In this document: positions 1 to 5,070 of the stretch, in pieces
Numbering within the stretch: the stretch's first letter is position 1
How the letters are laid out: every line of letters starts with the position of its first letter
Assembly (NCBI GenBank): GCA_949286815.1
Contig: CASEEB010000104.1
Span: 1 to 5,863, forward strand
Direction: 5' to 3'
Source of the DNA: an uncultured Eubacteriales bacterium
GTDB taxonomy: Bacteria > Bacillota > Clostridia > Oscillospirales > CAG-272
Length of the DNA stretch: 5,863 nt
The notes under the pieces: model-generated
The model's input: only the letters and a program-made list of their open reading frames with translations
Databases searched by the model: none
Told to the model about the DNA's origin: nothing
Translations under genes and position numbers: made by a program

Positions 1-123
1 TTTTGTTTCTCATTGAAATCACCGTGCCGTGCGGTGCCGGCATTATACTGAAATGAAAAATACAGCCGCTTTATTTGTACTTTTCGTTAAATAATTTATT
101 TTCGTCTGATTTTTTGTAAAACC
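1..123. other. Left-edge non-coding DNA with a weak hairpin and a -10-like hexamer
   Basis: No credible reading frame covers this stretch. It is AT-rich apart from a short hairpin at 20-36 (CACCG pairing with CGGTG around a 7-base loop). On the minus strand TATAAT lies at 47-42, pointing out of the window, but the hexamer 17 bases upstream (AGCGGC) is a poor -35, so a promoter for a gene beyond the left edge is only a possibility. Confidence 0.3.
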
Positions 124-169
124 AAAAAGGCGTCGGCAAACTCGTCTTTACAAAGTATTGCCGGACGCC
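124..169 (-). terminator. Intrinsic terminator of the glnA-ANTAR operon
   Basis: On the minus strand GGCGT-C-CGGCAA pairs with TTGCCG-ACGCC, giving 11 base pairs with one bulged C. A UUUUU run follows immediately (plus-strand aaaaa at 124-128). The 18-base loop contains a small CUUU/AAAG stem. It lies about 58 bases after the stop codon of the ANTAR gene with no gene in between, so it should end the operon transcript. The U-run is on the minus side only, so it is orientation-specific. Confidence 0.85.
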
Positions 170-226
170 ATTGTCCGTTATCTTTACAATGTTTATTCTT
201 CGTTCGGCTTTACACAATCTCCGCGA

Positions 227-811
227 TTACTTTTCATATGTAAATATGATTTGACCGGCTATCTCACGGCGCGAGAGCCTTTGATCCATCGCCTGCTTTT
301 CAATATAATAATGAGCGTCTTTTTCGGACATTCCGAGGTTTTCGATGAGCAGCCATTTGGCGCGGTTGATAAGTCGTATGTCGGTCATTTTTTCCTGAAG
401 GGTTTTATTTTTCTGCTCCATTTTGCGCAATCTCGTATTCATTGCGGTCAATAGCTTTACCGATGCGTAAAGCGCCTGGCGGTGAGCGGGTTTTGCCATG
501 GTCAATATGCCGCTGTCCTCGGTCTGATATGATATTTGCTCGTAAGAATCATTTTTGACAAGCAGCAATATTCCCGCGAGACCGTCGGCAAGACCCGTCG
601 CGAAGTCAACTCCGAACTCGTCAGCCAGAGGAGTATTTACAATAATAATATCAAATTCTGAGGACAAAAGAATACGTTTGGCTTCCGAGGCACTTGCCAC
701 ATGCATTATGGGGGAGTATTGTCCGGCGGGCAGAATCTCCTTAAAACAGTCATACAACTGCCTGCTTCCGGAGACTATAAGCACGCTGTGTGTCGGCTTT
801 CCGGAGGTCAT
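227..811 (-). CDS. ANTAR-domain RNA-binding antiterminator with a degenerate receiver domain
   Basis: This 194-residue protein has two parts. Residues about 8-115 look like a response-regulator receiver fold (VLIVSGSRQ as strand 1, FDIIIVN as strand 3, the AKP motif at 106-108). Residues about 128-188 are an ANTAR domain. The ANTAR signature is clear: a helical lead-in, RAKWLLIENLGMSEKDAHYYI, then AM and REIAGQII. ANTAR proteins bind paired hexaloop RNA hairpins and prevent transcription termination in the cytoplasm. The usual phosphoacceptor Asp is Asn59 and the N-terminal acidic pair is missing (VSGS), so control by phosphorylation is unlikely, although Lys107-Pro108 is kept. I chose the ATG at 811 because the GGAGG lies 9 bases before it but only 3 bases before the in-frame ATG at 817. 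It is co-transcribed with glnA, and a matching RNA target lies in the glnA leader. The family call is firm; the exact subclass is not known. Confidence 0.93.
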   Translation of the reverse strand: MTSGKPTHSVLIVSGSRQLYDCFKEILPAGQYSPIMHVASASEAKRILLSSEFDIIIVNTPLADEFGVDFATGLADGLAGILLLVKNDSYEQISYQTEDSGILTMAKPAHRQALYASVKLLTAMNTRLRKMEQKNKTLQEKMTDIRLINRAKWLLIENLGMSEKDAHYYIEKQAMDQRLSRREIAGQIIFTYEK

Positions 812-820
812 AATCATTTA

Positions 821-825
821 CCTCC
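821..825 (-). promoter_or_regulatory. Ribosome binding site of the ANTAR gene; decides the start codon
   Basis: GGAGG on the minus strand at 825-821 sits in the 17-base gap after the glnA stop codon. The spacing is 9 bases to the ATG at 811 and only 3 bases to the ATG at 817, so the downstream ATG is preferred. Confidence 0.8.
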
Positions 826-828
826 GTC

Positions 829-2019
829 TTATTCAAAGCGGAAAGGAAGAATATTCTGTATCCACTTGCTTGATTTTGCCGTCAGTTCCGCTTCCGCAAG
901 GCTTTCCGGTAAGCGATTCAATGTGTCGGCAACGGATTTATCGGCGTTTTGCAGATTTATATTTACCGGTTGCGGCGGCGTGAGATTTTTTTGTATTCCG
1001 TCAAGACCGGCGTAAATCAGCAGGGCGTAAGCAATATAAGGATTGGCCGTGGGGTCGGGAGAACGAAGCTCTATGCGCTCATGCTCGCCCCGAATGGGAG
1101 GAATGCGGATAAGCTGAGATCTGTTTTCCGGCGACCATGTGATGTATTTGGGAGCTTTGTTTTCACCGAGGCGCTTGTAGGATTCCTCCACGGGATTGAG
1201 AAAATAAGTCATTTCCCTGATGTGTTCGATAATACCCGCCAAAAATGGCATGGTTACATTTTTACCGTAAAGGCTTTTTACCGACAGGTTGATATGCAGT
1301 CCGTTTCCGCTTTCTCCCTCAAGCGGCTTTGGCGAAAAATCCGCGTACAAACCGTTGTGTTGGGCAGTGGTTTTTACGACTGTTATAAAGTTCATGTCGT
1401 TGTCCGCCGTTCTCAGCGCGTCGCTGTATCTGAAAACTATTTCGTTTTGTCCCGGGCCTTCTTTGTGACGAGAGCTTTCGGTCTGGATTCCCATGTCAAG
1501 CAAAGTAAGGCAGATCTCACGACGCACATTTTCTCCCTTGTCCTCGGGAGCAACATCGAGATAACCCGCGTTGTCAAACGGAATTTTTGTGGGATTGCCG
1601 TTTTCATCGAGTTTAAACAGATAAAATTCATATTCCGAGCCTATCTGCACGGATATTCCGGCGCTGTGGGCGGCTTCAACGGCGCTTTGCAAAATATTTC
1701 TTGAATCCTTTGGAAAAGGGGATTTGTCCTGGTATCTGATATCGCAGAACATGCGCACCACTTTTCCGTGCGACGGTCTCCAGGGTAAAACATTCAGTGT
1801 GTGGGGCAGCGGAAAGAGGAGCAGATCTGATTTAATGTCACCGAACCCGCAAATCTGAGAGGCGTCAAAGGAAATGCCTTCCTCAAACGCCCGGTCAAGT
1901 TCGCTCGGCATTATTGAAATGTTCTTTTGTCTGCCGTTAATGTCACAAAAGAAAAGACGTATAAATTTAACATCTTCCTGCTCTATAAATTCAAAAACCT
2001 CGTCTTTGGTATACATCAT
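829..2019 (-). CDS. glnA: Compact type I glutamine synthetase
   Basis: The 396-residue protein makes glutamine from glutamate, ammonia and ATP. The fold is unmistakable: an N-terminal beta-grasp domain (residues about 14-90, with Asp52 in FDASQ), then the catalytic domain. Metal and substrate ligands are visible: Glu129 and Glu131 (GSEYEF), Glu187 and Glu193 (KEGPGQNE), His242 (GNGLHINLS), Arg283, Arg300 and Arg305 (NRSQLIR), Glu317 and Arg319 (RIELRSPDP). The HxN form of the His motif is like Bacillus GS. Two oddities stand out. The flap position that is normally a catalytic Glu (GYEAP in Bacillus subtilis) is Lys288 here (GENKAP). The protein is also about 45-50 residues shorter than usual, mainly at the C-terminus, so the adenylylation region and the HPWE-type tail are absent. 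The frame stays open upstream to 2241, but the ATG at 2019 follows a good ribosome site and the upstream part is leader RNA. It is first gene of an operon with the ANTAR regulator. Confidence 0.93.
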   Translation of the reverse strand: MMYTKDEVFEFIEQEDVKFIRLFFCDINGRQKNISIMPSELDRAFEEGISFDASQICGFGDIKSDLLLFPLPHTLNVLPWRPSHGKVVRMFCDIRYQDKSPFPKDSRNILQSAVEAAHSAGISVQIGSEYEFYLFKLDENGNPTKIPFDNAGYLDVAPEDKGENVRREICLTLLDMGIQTESSRHKEGPGQNEIVFRYSDALRTADNDMNFITVVKTTAQHNGLYADFSPKPLEGESGNGLHINLSVKSLYGKNVTMPFLAGIIEHIREMTYFLNPVEESYKRLGENKAPKYITWSPENRSQLIRIPPIRGEHERIELRSPDPTANPYIAYALLIYAGLDGIQKNLTPPQPVNINLQNADKSVADTLNRLPESLAEAELTAKSSKWIQNILPFRFE

Positions 2020-2029
2020 GCTGTTCAAA

Positions 2030-2037
2030 CCTTCCTT
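2030..2037 (-). promoter_or_regulatory. Ribosome binding site of glnA
   Basis: AAGGAAGG reads on the minus strand at 2037-2030, with 10 bases to the ATG at 2019 and 13 to the adjacent ATG at 2016. It rules out the longer open frame reaching 2241, whose extra 74 codons overlap promoter and terminator elements. Confidence 0.75.
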
Positions 2038-2082
2038 TTGTTTGTTGTGACGCTTGCGGAAATTACGGTGCTGTTTATAATA

Positions 2083-2142
2083 AAAAAATAAAAGGATGCC
2101 GAAAACACGGGAAACACTCCCCGTACACCGGTAAACATCCTT
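2083..2142 (-). terminator. Leader terminator (attenuator) in front of glnA
   Basis: On the minus strand AAGGATG (2142-2136) is complementary to CATCCTT (2098-2092), which runs straight into a U-rich tail UUAUUUUUUU. Inside the 7-bp outer stem, CCG (2131-2129) pairs with CGG (2101-2099), and the P2 hairpin of the ANTAR target forms the apex. The 5' arm coincides with the loop and first stem base of hairpin P1, so P1 and this terminator cannot form together. It ends about 63 bases before the glnA start codon, so termination here would silence the whole operon. The 4-base bulge and internal loop make it weaker than a plain hairpin. Confidence 0.75.
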
Positions 2143-2148
2143 GTCTAC
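2107..2148 (-). ncRNA. Dual-hexaloop ANTAR binding RNA in the glnA leader
   Basis: Two adjacent minus-strand hairpins each have a 6-bp stem and a 6-base loop. P1 (2148-2131) has stem GUAGAC/GUUUAC and loop AAGGAU. P2 (2124-2107) has stem ACGGGG/UCCCGU (closing G-U pair) and loop AGUGUU. A 6-base linker separates them. Both loops have A at position 1 and G at position 4, the recognition rule published for ANTAR regulators such as EutV and NasR. The operon's second gene encodes an ANTAR protein. I infer that ANTAR binding holds P1 closed, keeps its loop from pairing with CAUCCUU downstream, and allows read-through into glnA. In textbook cases it is the second hairpin that competes with the terminator; here the first hairpin appears to. 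Confidence 0.85.
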
Positions 2149-2154
2149 GGAGTT

Positions 2155-2183
2155 ATTATACAACAAAGTAAAAAAAATGTCAA
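2155..2183 (-). promoter_or_regulatory. Perfect consensus sigma-A promoter of the glnA-ANTAR operon
   Basis: TTGACA at 2183-2178 and TATAAT at 2160-2155 are separated by exactly 17 bases on the minus strand. The expected start is near G2148, the first base of ANTAR hairpin P1, so the leader (about 129 nt) would begin with the regulatory RNA itself. A full-consensus promoter suggests that initiation is strong and that control lies at the leader terminator. Confidence 0.88.
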
Positions 2184-2234
2184 GTGGTATAAAATGAGTT
2201 TTCAAATTATTCACATTATGTTTAACTCTGACTA

Positions 2235-2263
2235 TTGACAACCTATATGTCGGATGGTATAAT
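2235..2263 (+). promoter_or_regulatory. Perfect consensus sigma-A promoter of guaA
   Basis: TTGACA (2235-2240) and TATAAT (2258-2263) have a 17-base spacer. The expected start is near A2270, giving a guaA leader of about 230 nt. It is divergent from the glnA promoter with 51 bases between the two -35 boxes. I see no GlnR/TnrA-type TGTNA-N7-TNACA site and no PurR-type box between them. Confidence 0.85.
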
Positions 2264-2286
2264 ACTTACATAAGGCGACAAGGGGG

Positions 2287-2320
2287 GCCGCAGGCAATTA
2301 TGTCTGTGGGCTTTTTGTTT
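2287..2320 (+). terminator. Early terminator or attenuator in the guaA leader
   Basis: GCCGCAGGCA (2287-2296) pairs with UGUCUGUGGGC (2301-2311), giving ten base pairs including two G-U pairs, one bulged G and an AUUA tetraloop, followed by UUUUUGUUU. It lies only about 17 bases after the predicted start, so much of the transcription may stop after about 50 nt. ACATAA at 2268-2273 is complementary to TTATGT at 2298-2303 and could compete with the hairpin. No known purine or guanine aptamer is recognisable before it. Confidence 0.7.
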
Positions 2321-2500
2321 ATGTTACTTTTTGTAATATGATAGTAAAGTAAAAAGATATTATAGATATCTGAAATATCGCGACTTGACCGGCACAGGAA
2401 GTATATGTAAACGGGTGTTAACCGTTTTAAGCCGGTTGGTTTATTGGTTATCTTAAAGATTTTTAAGAGCTTGGAATTTTTATGAAAGGGTATATAAATT
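2321..2500 (+). other. Rest of the guaA 5' leader
   Basis: This is AT-rich non-coding DNA with several small self-complementary segments. AGATAT/ATATCT forms a hairpin at 2355-2371. ACGG/CCGU (about 2410-2424) and AACCG/CGGUU overlap and exclude each other. TCTTAAA/TTTAAGA forms a 7-bp hairpin at 2451-2468. None is a clear terminator and none matches a riboswitch I recognise. GAAAGGG at 2484-2490 is the ribosome binding site, 10 bases before the GTG start. Confidence 0.45.
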
Positions 2501-4054
2501 GTGGAAAGACAAAAGGTAATAATTCTGGATTTCGGCGGTCAGTATAACCAGCTTATCGCGCGAAGAGTCCGTGAGTGCAATGTTTATTGTGAGGTTATGT
2601 CATACAAAACGCCGCTTGAGAAAATCAAGAAGGAAGAGCCGATAGGCATTATATTTACGGGCGGACCGAACAGCGTGTACGAGGATTACTCGCCGAAGAC
2701 AGATAATGCTATTTTTGATTTGGGAATACCGATATTGGGAATATGCTACGGATGCCAGCTTATTGCTTATTTGCAGGGGGGAAAGGTAAGCCCGGCATCG
2801 GATGATATGGCGAGGGAATACGGCAAAACCGAAACTTATTTCGATACATCCTGTAGTCTGTTCAAAGGCTTGCCGAAAAGCGGGATTACCTGGATGAGCC
2901 ACGGGGATTATATGTCTGAGCTGCCGGGAAACTTCAGCCTTGTAGCGCACAGTGACGCCTGCCCTAATGCGGCGATCGCGGATGAATCCCGTAAATTATA
3001 CGGAGTCCAGTTTCATCCGGAGGTCGAGCATACCCAGTACGGGCGGGATATTATACATAACTTCCTGTTTTGCGTCTGTCATGCCAGAGGCGACTGGACG
3101 ATGGATGATTTTTGCGAAAGAACCGTATCCGAACTCAGACAGGAGATAGGAGAGGACGGAAGAGTTCTGCTTGCGCTGTCGGGCGGTGTGGATTCTTCGG
3201 TTCTGGCGGCTTTGCTGGCGCGGGCTATCGGAAACAGGCTTACCTGTGTGTTTGTAGACCACGGACTGATGAGAAAAAACGAAGGCGATGAAATAGAGGC
3301 GGCTTTTTCAAAATGGGATTTGAATTTTGTGCGCGTAAACGCGGAGAAGCGTTTTCTTGACAAGCTTGCGAATGTTACCGACCCCCAGGAAAAAAGAAGA
3401 ATTATCGGTGCGGAATTCGGCTATGTATTTTTGGACGAGGCGGATAAATTTAACATAACAAACAAGGATTTTCTGGCTCAGGGAACTATTTATCCGGATG
3501 TGATAGAGTCCGGCAAGGGAGACGCCGAGGTCATCAAAAGTCACCATAACCGTCTGCTTCCGCCGGAGGTCATGGCGCGTTTTCGCGGGGTGCTTGAGCC
3601 GTTACAGCTTCTGTTTAAAGACGAGGTAAGAATGCTCGGAGAAAAGCTCGGACTTCCGAGGTATCTTGTGATGAGACAGCCTTTTCCGGGACCGGGGCTT
3701 GCCATAAGAATAATAGGTGAAGTAACAAAGCAAAAGGCGGACATGCTCAGAGAAGCCGATTATATTATGCGCTGGGAACTTGCGCAGAGCGGCGAGGACA
3801 GAAATCTGAGTCAGTTTTTCGCGGTCCTTACGAATATGAGAACGGTGGGTGTAATGGGTGACGGAAGAACCTATGATTACACGCTTGCCCTGCGTGCTAT
3901 TACCACGACCGACTTTATGACCGCCGATTTCGCGAGAATACCGTATGAAACGCTTAACAGGATATCGGTGCGTATTGTCAACGAGGTAAAGGGCATTAAC
4001 CGAATCGTGTATGATATCACGTCAAAGCCTCCGGCAACGGTGGAGTGGGAATAG
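2501..4054 (+). CDS. guaA: GMP synthase (glutamine-hydrolysing)
   Basis: The 517-residue, full-length enzyme converts XMP, ATP and glutamine to GMP, the last step of guanine nucleotide synthesis. The class I amidotransferase domain (residues about 5-195) has nucleophile Cys82 in GICYGCQ and the His172/Glu174 pair in QFHPE. The ATP-pyrophosphatase domain (about 200-395) has the SGGVDSS loop at 227-233 and KSHHN at 346-350. The C-terminal dimerisation and XMP domain contains MRQPFPGPGLAIRI, DGRTYDYTLALRA and ends KPPATVEWE, as in the family. One departure is the VGGL that usually follows HHN, which reads RLLP here (351-354). The start is GTG at 2501, supported by GAAAGGG 10 bases upstream and by the normal N-terminus (VIILDFGGQ). 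It is a single-gene transcript between its own promoter and terminator. Confidence 0.97.
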   Translation: MERQKVIILDFGGQYNQLIARRVRECNVYCEVMSYKTPLEKIKKEEPIGIIFTGGPNSVYEDYSPKTDNAIFDLGIPILGICYGCQLIAYLQGGKVSPASDDMAREYGKTETYFDTSCSLFKGLPKSGITWMSHGDYMSELPGNFSLVAHSDACPNAAIADESRKLYGVQFHPEVEHTQYGRDIIHNFLFCVCHARGDWTMDDFCERTVSELRQEIGEDGRVLLALSGGVDSSVLAALLARAIGNRLTCVFVDHGLMRKNEGDEIEAAFSKWDLNFVRVNAEKRFLDKLANVTDPQEKRRIIGAEFGYVFLDEADKFNITNKDFLAQGTIYPDVIESGKGDAEVIKSHHNRLLPPEVMARFRGVLEPLQLLFKDEVRMLGEKLGLPRYLVMRQPFPGPGLAIRIIGEVTKQKADMLREADYIMRWELAQSGEDRNLSQFFAVLTNMRTVGVMGDGRTYDYTLALRAITTTDFMTADFARIPYETLNRISVRIVNEVKGINRIVYDITSKPPATVEWE

Positions 4055-4064
4055 TTGCCGCTTT

Positions 4065-4107
4065 CCCGAAAGTCCTTATGGATCAAGGACTTTCGGGTTT
4101 CATTTTT
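4065..4107 (+). terminator. Strong intrinsic terminator of guaA
   Basis: CCCGAAAGTCCTT pairs perfectly with AAGGACTTTCGGG (13 bp) around a 7-base loop, followed by TTTCATTTTT. It begins 10 bases after the guaA stop codon. The opposite strand has no U-run, so it acts for the plus strand only. Confidence 0.95.
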
Positions 4108-4113
4108 GCCTCG

Positions 4114-4142
4114 GGTACACTAAAGGTACACGGCGGGTACAT
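4114..4142. repeat. Three GGTACA direct repeats with 11-bp period (possible operator)
   Basis: GGTACAC begins at 4114 and 4125, and GGTACAT at 4136: three copies exactly 11 bases apart, about one helical turn. TACATGA is also repeated at 4138-4144 and 4147-4153. Direct repeats at an 11-bp period are typical of sites for OmpR/PhoB-family regulators. The array sits 29 bases before the structured element at 4171. No convincing -10 follows it, so a promoter is not shown. Confidence 0.4.
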
Positions 4143-4170
4143 GAAATACATGACAAAATCGCGCCAAAAT

Positions 4171-4280
4171 AATACAGAACGCTCTTATGCCGAGGGTGGC
4201 ACAGGACTTACGGGAGTGTGCCATGATAAGCGCTTGTCCACGGATGAAACCGCGCGGCTGTTGAGTTGCCGTTCTGTATT
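4171..4280 (+). ncRNA. Candidate structured small RNA downstream of guaA
   Basis: An 11-bp perfect stem, AATACAGAACG (4171-4181) with CGTTCTGTATT (4270-4280), closes a 110-base element. Inside, GC-U-CUUAU (4181-4188) pairs with AUAAG-C-GC (4226-4233), apart from one U-C mismatch and with G4181 shared with the closing stem. UGGCACA (4197-4203) pairs with UGUGCCA (4217-4223) as a stacked stem with a 13-base loop. A third arm includes CGGC/GCCG (from about 4256 to 4271). Together they make a three-way junction. TTTTTGC follows and a real plus-strand terminator lies at 4292. It does not match the T-box, SAM, TPP, glycine, SRP or 6S patterns that I know. GAGGGUGGCAC only superficially recalls the T-box AGGGUGGNACC. 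Minus-strand transcription, where it could end the convergent gene, cannot be excluded. Confidence 0.5.
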
Positions 4281-4291
4281 TTTGCTATGTT

Positions 4292-4319
4292 CAACATATA
4301 ACCTATATGTTGCTTTTTT
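4292..4319 (+). terminator. Plus-strand terminator overlapping the end of the convergent gene
   Basis: CAACATATA (4292-4300) pairs perfectly with TATATGTTG (4304-4312) over a 3-base loop, then C and six Ts. The stem includes the stop codon (4303-4305) of the minus-strand gene. The minus strand has no U-run after the hairpin, so it serves plus-strand transcripts. Since guaA already has a strong terminator at 4065, a second one here suggests a separate plus-strand RNA from 4108-4290, or a back-up against read-through. Confidence 0.65.
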
Positions 4320-5022
4320 CCGAATCTTTATAGCCAACGAGATAGGAGTAATAGAACATGGCGGAGAGCATTTTCGCGGTGAGTTCTTTTATTTTTTCGG
4401 GATTGTCGGAGTAATCCGCACAGAGGGCTTCCAGCACGTTTTTGAACTCATTTGCGGTTCTGGAAAGGCGGGAGGGAATACAAGGTTTCCAATCGAAAAG
4501 CCTTTCGGCGATTTCTTGTGGAGTATATTCGCCGGAGCCTACTAAGCGGTACAGCTCTTGTTCCATCTTGCCGCTTATCGTCGGTCTGTAAAGGTTTATT
4601 ACCTCAAGGCAATTTTCCTTTTCATAATATTTTTTAAGTCTCGACTTGCCGTAGTCGGCCTGTGTCATATAGCAGACGACAGCGGAGGAATTTTCAAACA
4701 TAAATTCCTTGACTCTTTGTTTGATTTTAAGAATTATGACTCCGTCCGCGACGTCCGAGAGTTCTTTGCCAAGCGACGAGTCCTGATAAGTTACTCTTAT
4801 CAGCCTCAGATTCGGGTATTCGTCACGCAGGGAAAGAAAGCTGTCGATAAGCATTTTTTCCATTCCGGAGCCCGTTCTGGCAAGCATGGTGTCTTTGCCG
4901 CTTTCCGCAAGACGGCGGGCGGTTTTCATCAGTTCATTTTGCAGTTGATCGGGGAGTCGGTAAACCGAATTTGTCATACATGAAAATGTTTTCTCTTTGT
5001 CAATTATGTTTGTCTTTGGCAT
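4303..5022 (-). CDS. SLOG/YpsA (DUF1273)-like protein with diverged nucleotide loop; function unknown
   Basis: The 239-residue protein is soluble, with no signal peptide or membrane segment. Residues about 14-146 follow the order of a DUF1273/YpsA-type Rossmann fold of the SLOG superfamily. These are CMTNSVYRLPDQL (family pattern C-TGHR-LP), ARTGSGMEKMLIDSFLSLRDEYPNLRLIRV (family GGA-G-D--A---L-L---YP-I-LI), DVADGVIIL (the AD-V strand), and KEFMFENSSAVVCYM ending in VINLY (the RN--MVD-S--VIAY to INL part). The TGHR and GGAxGxD signatures are both degraded (TNSVYR, RTGSGMEK), so nucleotide binding may be altered or lost. Residues 150-239 are a helical extension that I do not recognise. The ATG at 5022 is chosen because AGGAGG lies 6 bases before it; the frame extends upstream to 5055 but through a terminator hairpin. 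It stands alone and convergent with guaA. SLOG proteins act in cell division or nucleotide-signal defence, but nothing here shows which. Confidence 0.75.
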   Translation of the reverse strand: MPKTNIIDKEKTFSCMTNSVYRLPDQLQNELMKTARRLAESGKDTMLARTGSGMEKMLIDSFLSLRDEYPNLRLIRVTYQDSSLGKELSDVADGVIILKIKQRVKEFMFENSSAVVCYMTQADYGKSRLKKYYEKENCLEVINLYRPTISGKMEQELYRLVGSGEYTPQEIAERLFDWKPCIPSRLSRTANEFKNVLEALCADYSDNPEKIKELTAKMLSAMFYYSYLVGYKDSEKSNI

Positions 5023-5028
5023 GGCGCA

Positions 5029-5034
5029 CCTCCT
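5029..5034 (-). promoter_or_regulatory. Ribosome binding site of the SLOG-like gene
   Basis: A perfect AGGAGG on the minus strand (5034-5029) lies 6 bases before the ATG at 5022. It follows directly on the U-run of the upstream terminator, with no bases between. Confidence 0.88.
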
Positions 5035-5065
5035 AAAAAAATAATCCGGCACCATGGTACCGGAT
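5035..5065 (-). terminator. Terminator abutting the Shine-Dalgarno of the SLOG-like gene (attenuator)
   Basis: On the minus strand AUCCGGUAC pairs with GUGCCGGAU (9 bp, one U-G pair) around a CAUG loop, followed by UAUUUUUUU. On the plus strand the same position would be a C-A mismatch and there is no U-run, so the functional strand is minus. The U-run touches the AGGAGG, so termination would prevent expression of the gene. It is either an attenuator of this gene or the end of a separate short RNA. Confidence 0.7.
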
Positions 5066-5070
5066 AGTTT

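Noticed and set aside
949..1704. 251-codon plus-strand frame opposite glnA
   Set aside because: It is an antisense shadow of a firmly identified glutamine synthetase.
2184..2234. GlnR/TnrA operator between the divergent promoters
   Set aside because: TGTGAATAATTTGAAA on the minus strand has the left half-site only; the TNACA half is missing.
2020..2241. Longer glutamine synthetase start at 2241
   Set aside because: The added 74 residues are not GS-like and overlap the promoter, ANTAR hairpins and terminator; the ATG at 2019 has a proper ribosome site.
4030..4060. guaA 3' end as integration site of a mobile element
   Set aside because: guaA is a known target for genomic islands, but there is no integrase and GAGTGGGA does not recur in the window as a flanking copy.
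4193..4206. T-box-like GAGGGUGGCACAGG
   Set aside because: It departs from AGGGUGGNACCGCG after the first bases, the sequence pairs within its own 7-bp hairpin, and no amino-acid or tRNA synthetase gene follows.
4045..4545. 166-codon plus-strand frame after guaA
   Set aside because: It starts inside guaA, runs through the 13-bp terminator, the structured element and the antisense of the SLOG-like gene, and has no ribosome site or family resemblance.
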